From assembly GCA_902749685.1 (NCBI GenBank), contig CACVKW010000165.1, positions 1 through 64,000 of the forward strand: 64,000 nucleotides of DNA, given 5' to 3'. A program made the translations under genes and the position numbers. Of the stretch, positions 61,558 through 64,000 are shown piece after piece. Origin of the DNA: Olavius sp. associated proteobacterium Delta 1 (GTDB lineage: Bacteria; Desulfobacterota; Desulfobacteria; Desulfobacterales; JAFDCJ01). Every line of letters begins with the position of its first letter. The first letter of the stretch is position 1. A model generated the notes under the pieces. It ran no database searches, had not been told where the DNA came from, and was given only the letters and a program-made list of their open reading frames with translations.

Positions 61558-62898
61558 ATGGCCAAAAAAAATGTAATTATTATCGGAGCAGCAGGAAGAG
61601 ATTTTCAAAACTTTAATACCTACTACCGGGACAATAAAGATTACAATGTGGTGGCTTTCACCGCCGCCCAGATCCCGGACATTGAAGGCCGCAAATACCC
61701 CGCGGATCTCTCCGGCAGCCTCTATCCGGACGGAATCCCAATCCATGCGGAAGAAGATCTGAGTAAATTGATAAAAGAACTGGATGTTGATGATTGCGTG
61801 TTTTCTTACAGCGATGTATCCTACCAGCATGTCATGTCGGTAGGTGCCATCGTTAACGCGTCCGGCGCAAATTTTGTCATGCTGGGGCCTGCTGATACCC
61901 AGATCAAAAGCACCAAACCGGTGATTTCGGTGGGTGCAGTTCGCACAGGCTGCGGTAAGAGCCAGACCTCGCGCCGCATCATTGAAATCCTGATGGAGAA
62001 AGGATTAAAAGTAGTCGCCATCCGACATCCCATGCCTTACGGTGATATCGCTGCTCAAAAGGTTCAGCGATTTGCCGAACTGTCCGACCTGGAGAAACAC
62101 GACTGTACGGTGGAAGAAATGGAAGAATATGAACCCCACGTGGTTCGCGGCAACGTAATTTATGCCGGGGTGGATTACGAAGCAATCGTCAGGGCGGCGG
62201 AAGAAGACCCGGATAGCTGTGAGGTAATTCTGTGGGACGGCGGCAACAACGATTTTCCGTTTTATAAATCCGACCTGCATGTCACCGTAGTCGATCCCCA
62301 TCGTCCGGGTCATGAATTGACTTACTATCCGGGCAATGTAACGCTACGGATGTCTGATGTCGTCGTCATCAATAAGATGGACAGCGCCGATGCCGCGGGC
62401 ATTGAGATCGTCCGCCGCAACATCGCCAGCGAGGCGCCGGATGCGATCGTTGTCGACGGTGCATCAACGCTGGATGTGGACGATCCCTCAGTAATCAGAG
62501 GAAAGAAAGTACTGGTGGTGGAAGACGGCCCGACCCTGACACACGGGCAGATGAAGATCGGTGCCGGCGTCGTTGCCGCCCAAAAATTCGGCGCTGCCGA
62601 ACTGGTTGATCCCCGGCCATACACGGTGGGCAGATTGTCCGAAACCTTTGAGATCTATCCGGAAATTGGGGCCGTTCTGCCAGCTATGGGTTACGGTGAG
62701 CAGCAGTTAAAAGACCTTGAAGCTACGATCAACAGCACTGACTGTGAAGCCGTGGTGATCGGCACCCCGATTGATTTGAATCGCATCATCAAGATCGACA
62801 AACCCAACACCCGGGTGTACTACAACCTGCAGGAAATCGGGCGGCCCGACCTTGGCATGGTGCTGGATGATTTTATGAAAAAACACAATTTGGGGTAA
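61558..62898 (+). CDS. cyclic 2,3-diphosphoglycerate synthetase-like P-loop protein
   Basis: A 446-residue protein similar to the archaeal cyclic-2,3-diphosphoglycerate synthetase. A Rossmann-like N-terminus (KKNVIIIGAAGRDFQNFN) is followed by a P-loop, GAVRTGCGKSQTSRR, at about residue 125, and a Walker-B-like VILWDGGNNDFPF. The DVVVINKMDSAD stretch is reminiscent of the NKxD motif of P-loop GTPases. Bacterial members are of unknown function. Its place in an arginine-catabolic operon suggests action on a phosphorylated or carbamoylated intermediate, which is conjecture. GGAGG precedes the ATG. Confidence 0.78.
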   Translation: MAKKNVIIIGAAGRDFQNFNTYYRDNKDYNVVAFTAAQIPDIEGRKYPADLSGSLYPDGIPIHAEEDLSKLIKELDVDDCVFSYSDVSYQHVMSVGAIVNASGANFVMLGPADTQIKSTKPVISVGAVRTGCGKSQTSRRIIEILMEKGLKVVAIRHPMPYGDIAAQKVQRFAELSDLEKHDCTVEEMEEYEPHVVRGNVIYAGVDYEAIVRAAEEDPDSCEVILWDGGNNDFPFYKSDLHVTVVDPHRPGHELTYYPGNVTLRMSDVVVINKMDSADAAGIEIVRRNIASEAPDAIVVDGASTLDVDDPSVIRGKKVLVVEDGPTLTHGQMKIGAGVVAAQKFGAAELVDPRPYTVGRLSETFEIYPEIGAVLPAMGYGEQQLKDLEATINSTDCEAVVIGTPIDLNRIIKIDKPNTRVYYNLQEIGRPDLGMVLDDFMKKHNLG

Positions 62899-62925
62899 AT
62901 CAAATATTTTCTGGGAAAATATTTA

Positions 62926-63003
62926 TTTTAGTTATTGGTTATTTGGATGCCAAGAATGCGAGCTTTTTTATAATCACAAATAACCATTAACGATTAATAA
63001 CTA
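62926..63003. repeat. heptad hairpin upstream of gabT
   Basis: The left arm (62926-62945, TTTAGTT, ATTGGTT) and the right arm (62976-63003, ACCATTA, ACGATTA, ATAACTA) are complementary. A perfect small hairpin AATCCGCC-TCT-GGCGGATT (63003-63021) then ends just before the AAAAGGAGG of gabT, where it could influence translation. Confidence 0.6.
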
Positions 63004-63034
63004 ATCCGCCTCTGGCGGATTAAAAGGAGGAAAG

Positions 63035-64000
63035 ATGAGCCAGACATCCAATGAGCAGTTGACTCAGCTAAAAACACAGTTCATATCAGATGGAGTGGGG
63101 ATTACCACCACAAATTTCATCGAATCGGCCCAAGGTGCCATTCTGCGGGACGTGGATGGCCGGGAATTTATCGATTTTGCCGGTGGTATTGCCGTCATGA
63201 ATGTCGGGCACAGCCACCCGAAGGTTGTGGCGGCCATTAAAGAACAGGCTGAAAAATTCACCCACACCTGTTTCATGGTAAATCCTTATGAACCGGCCGT
63301 GAAGTTAGCCGAGAGACTATGCCGGCTGACTCCCGGGGATTTTCCCAAGCGGGCCGTATTTTTAAACTGCGGGGCTGAAGCGGTGGAAAATGCAGTTAAA
63401 ATAGCCCGCTACCACACCAAACGGCCGGCTATAATTGTTTTTGAAAATGCCTATCACGGCCGCACGTTGCTTACCATGACCATGACCAGCAAGGTCAAAC
63501 CCTACAAATTTGGTTTCGGTCCATTTGCGCCGGAAGTTTACCGGATACCGTTCGGCGATGTTGCCGGGGCCGATCAGCTTCATGACATTTTTATCCAACA
63601 CGTCAACCCGGAGGCCGTGGCGGCGGTTGTCGCCGAGCCGGTCCAGGGTGAAGGCGGTTTCATTGCGCCGCCGCCAGATTACTTCCAGGGACTTGTAAAG
63701 GTCTGCCACGACAACGGCATCCTGTTTGTGGCCGATGAAATCCAGAGCGGCATGGGACGAACGGGCAAAATGTTTGCCATCGAACACTGGGGGGTTGAGC
63801 CGGACCTTGTGATCGTGGCCAAAAGTTTAGCAGCCGGCATGCCCCTGGCAGCAGTTGTCGGCAAACAGGATATCATGGATTCCGTGCACTCCTGGGGCCT
63901 GGGTGGAACCTACGGCGGCAACCCGGTGGCCTGCGCCGCAGGGCTGGCGGTGCTGGACGCCTTCGAGGAAGAAAACATGCTGGCTAAATCAGTTGCCCTG
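63035..64000 (+). CDS. gabT: 4-aminobutyrate/ornithine-type aminotransferase (5-prime part)
   Basis: A class III PLP aminotransferase cut by the window edge after 322 codons, so the C-terminus is not seen. Landmarks are VDGREFIDFAGGIAVMNVGH, LNCGAEAVENAVKIAR, NAYHGRTLLTM, VAEPVQGEGGF, LFVADEIQSGMGRTGK and the Schiff-base lysine in VIVAKSLAAGMPL. The sequence pattern is that of GABA aminotransferase. In this operon ornithine or a product of it is also a plausible substrate. It is the last gene of the arginine-type cluster inside the window. Confidence 0.9.
   Translation, partial: MSQTSNEQLTQLKTQFISDGVGITTTNFIESAQGAILRDVDGREFIDFAGGIAVMNVGHSHPKVVAAIKEQAEKFTHTCFMVNPYEPAVKLAERLCRLTPGDFPKRAVFLNCGAEAVENAVKIARYHTKRPAIIVFENAYHGRTLLTMTMTSKVKPYKFGFGPFAPEVYRIPFGDVAGADQLHDIFIQHVNPEAVAAVVAEPVQGEGGFIAPPPDYFQGLVKVCHDNGILFVADEIQSGMGRTGKMFAIEHWGVEPDLVIVAKSLAAGMPLAAVVGKQDIMDSVHSWGLGGTYGGNPVACAAGLAVLDAFEEENMLAKSVAL

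Overview
The window looks like chromosomal DNA from a Gram-negative anaerobe, most probably a member of the Desulfobacterota. The basis is content and gene style: a tungsten-type aldehyde:ferredoxin oxidoreductase, a pyrophosphate-type phosphofructokinase, two sigma-54 enhancer-binding proteins, an HD-GYP protein, a Ser/Thr kinase with TPRs, a bacterial-type alpha/beta glycyl-tRNA synthetase and a SurA-like/Mfd envelope-repair block. No sulfate-reduction gene lies in the window, so the lineage is an inference. There is no rRNA, phage, IS element, integron or CRISPR array; one tRNA (Thr, CGT) is present.

Layout. 0.2-6.3 kb (minus): parE-parC and hisD. 6.7-10.5 kb (plus): serC, then an AOR-family oxidoreductase and a possible MoaD-like partner. 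10.5-12.6 kb (minus): remnants of a thiolase and a 3-hydroxyacyl-CoA dehydrogenase/crotonase, each with clean in-frame internal losses. 12.7-24.7 kb (minus apart from one small plus-strand gene): a translationally coupled kinase and LysM lipoprotein, an HD-GYP protein, a secernin-type peptidase, a class III aminotransferase with a kinase-like DUF6206-type protein, a cNMP/PilZ protein and PPi-PFK. 25.1-28.0 kb (plus): an amino-acid ABC transporter whose binding-protein gene carries an in-frame TAG. 28.4-33.7 kb (plus): smc, ftsY and HU. 33.8-50.7 kb (minus): acyP, ligA, a nucleoside phosphorylase, glyQS, a GHMP kinase, recO, mgtE, a rodZ-like gene, two SurA-like genes and mfd. 50.9-52.0 kb (plus): tRNA-Thr, a 43-codon ORF and an IHF/HU-like gene. 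52.2-55.3 kb (minus): an NtrC-type two-component system. 55.9-64.0 kb (plus): a PAS/sigma-54 activator followed by an amidinotransferase, arcB, arcC, a cyclic-2,3-diphosphoglycerate-synthetase-like gene and a gabT-type aminotransferase cut by the window edge.

Two things stand out. The first is the 55.9-64 kb block. A perfectly spaced -24/-12 promoter stands before an operon that looks like an arginine deiminase pathway (arcB and arcC are clear) in which the arcA position is held by a glycine-amidinotransferase-family protein, and a cDPG-synthetase-like P-loop protein is added. The activator just upstream is the natural candidate regulator, as RocR is for arginine catabolism in Bacillus.

The second is in the non-coding DNA. 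Many intergenic gaps hold degenerate tandem repeats with a strict seven-base period. The motif differs from gap to gap, and several arrays are laid out as two inverted arms that would fold into long hairpins (glyQ/glyS, upstream of glyQ, the thiolase/hydroxyacyl-CoA dehydrogenase gap, upstream of gabT). I know of no described element that matches. Smaller interspersed repeats with a GGAGCGAAGCGA-like core occur in the same gaps.
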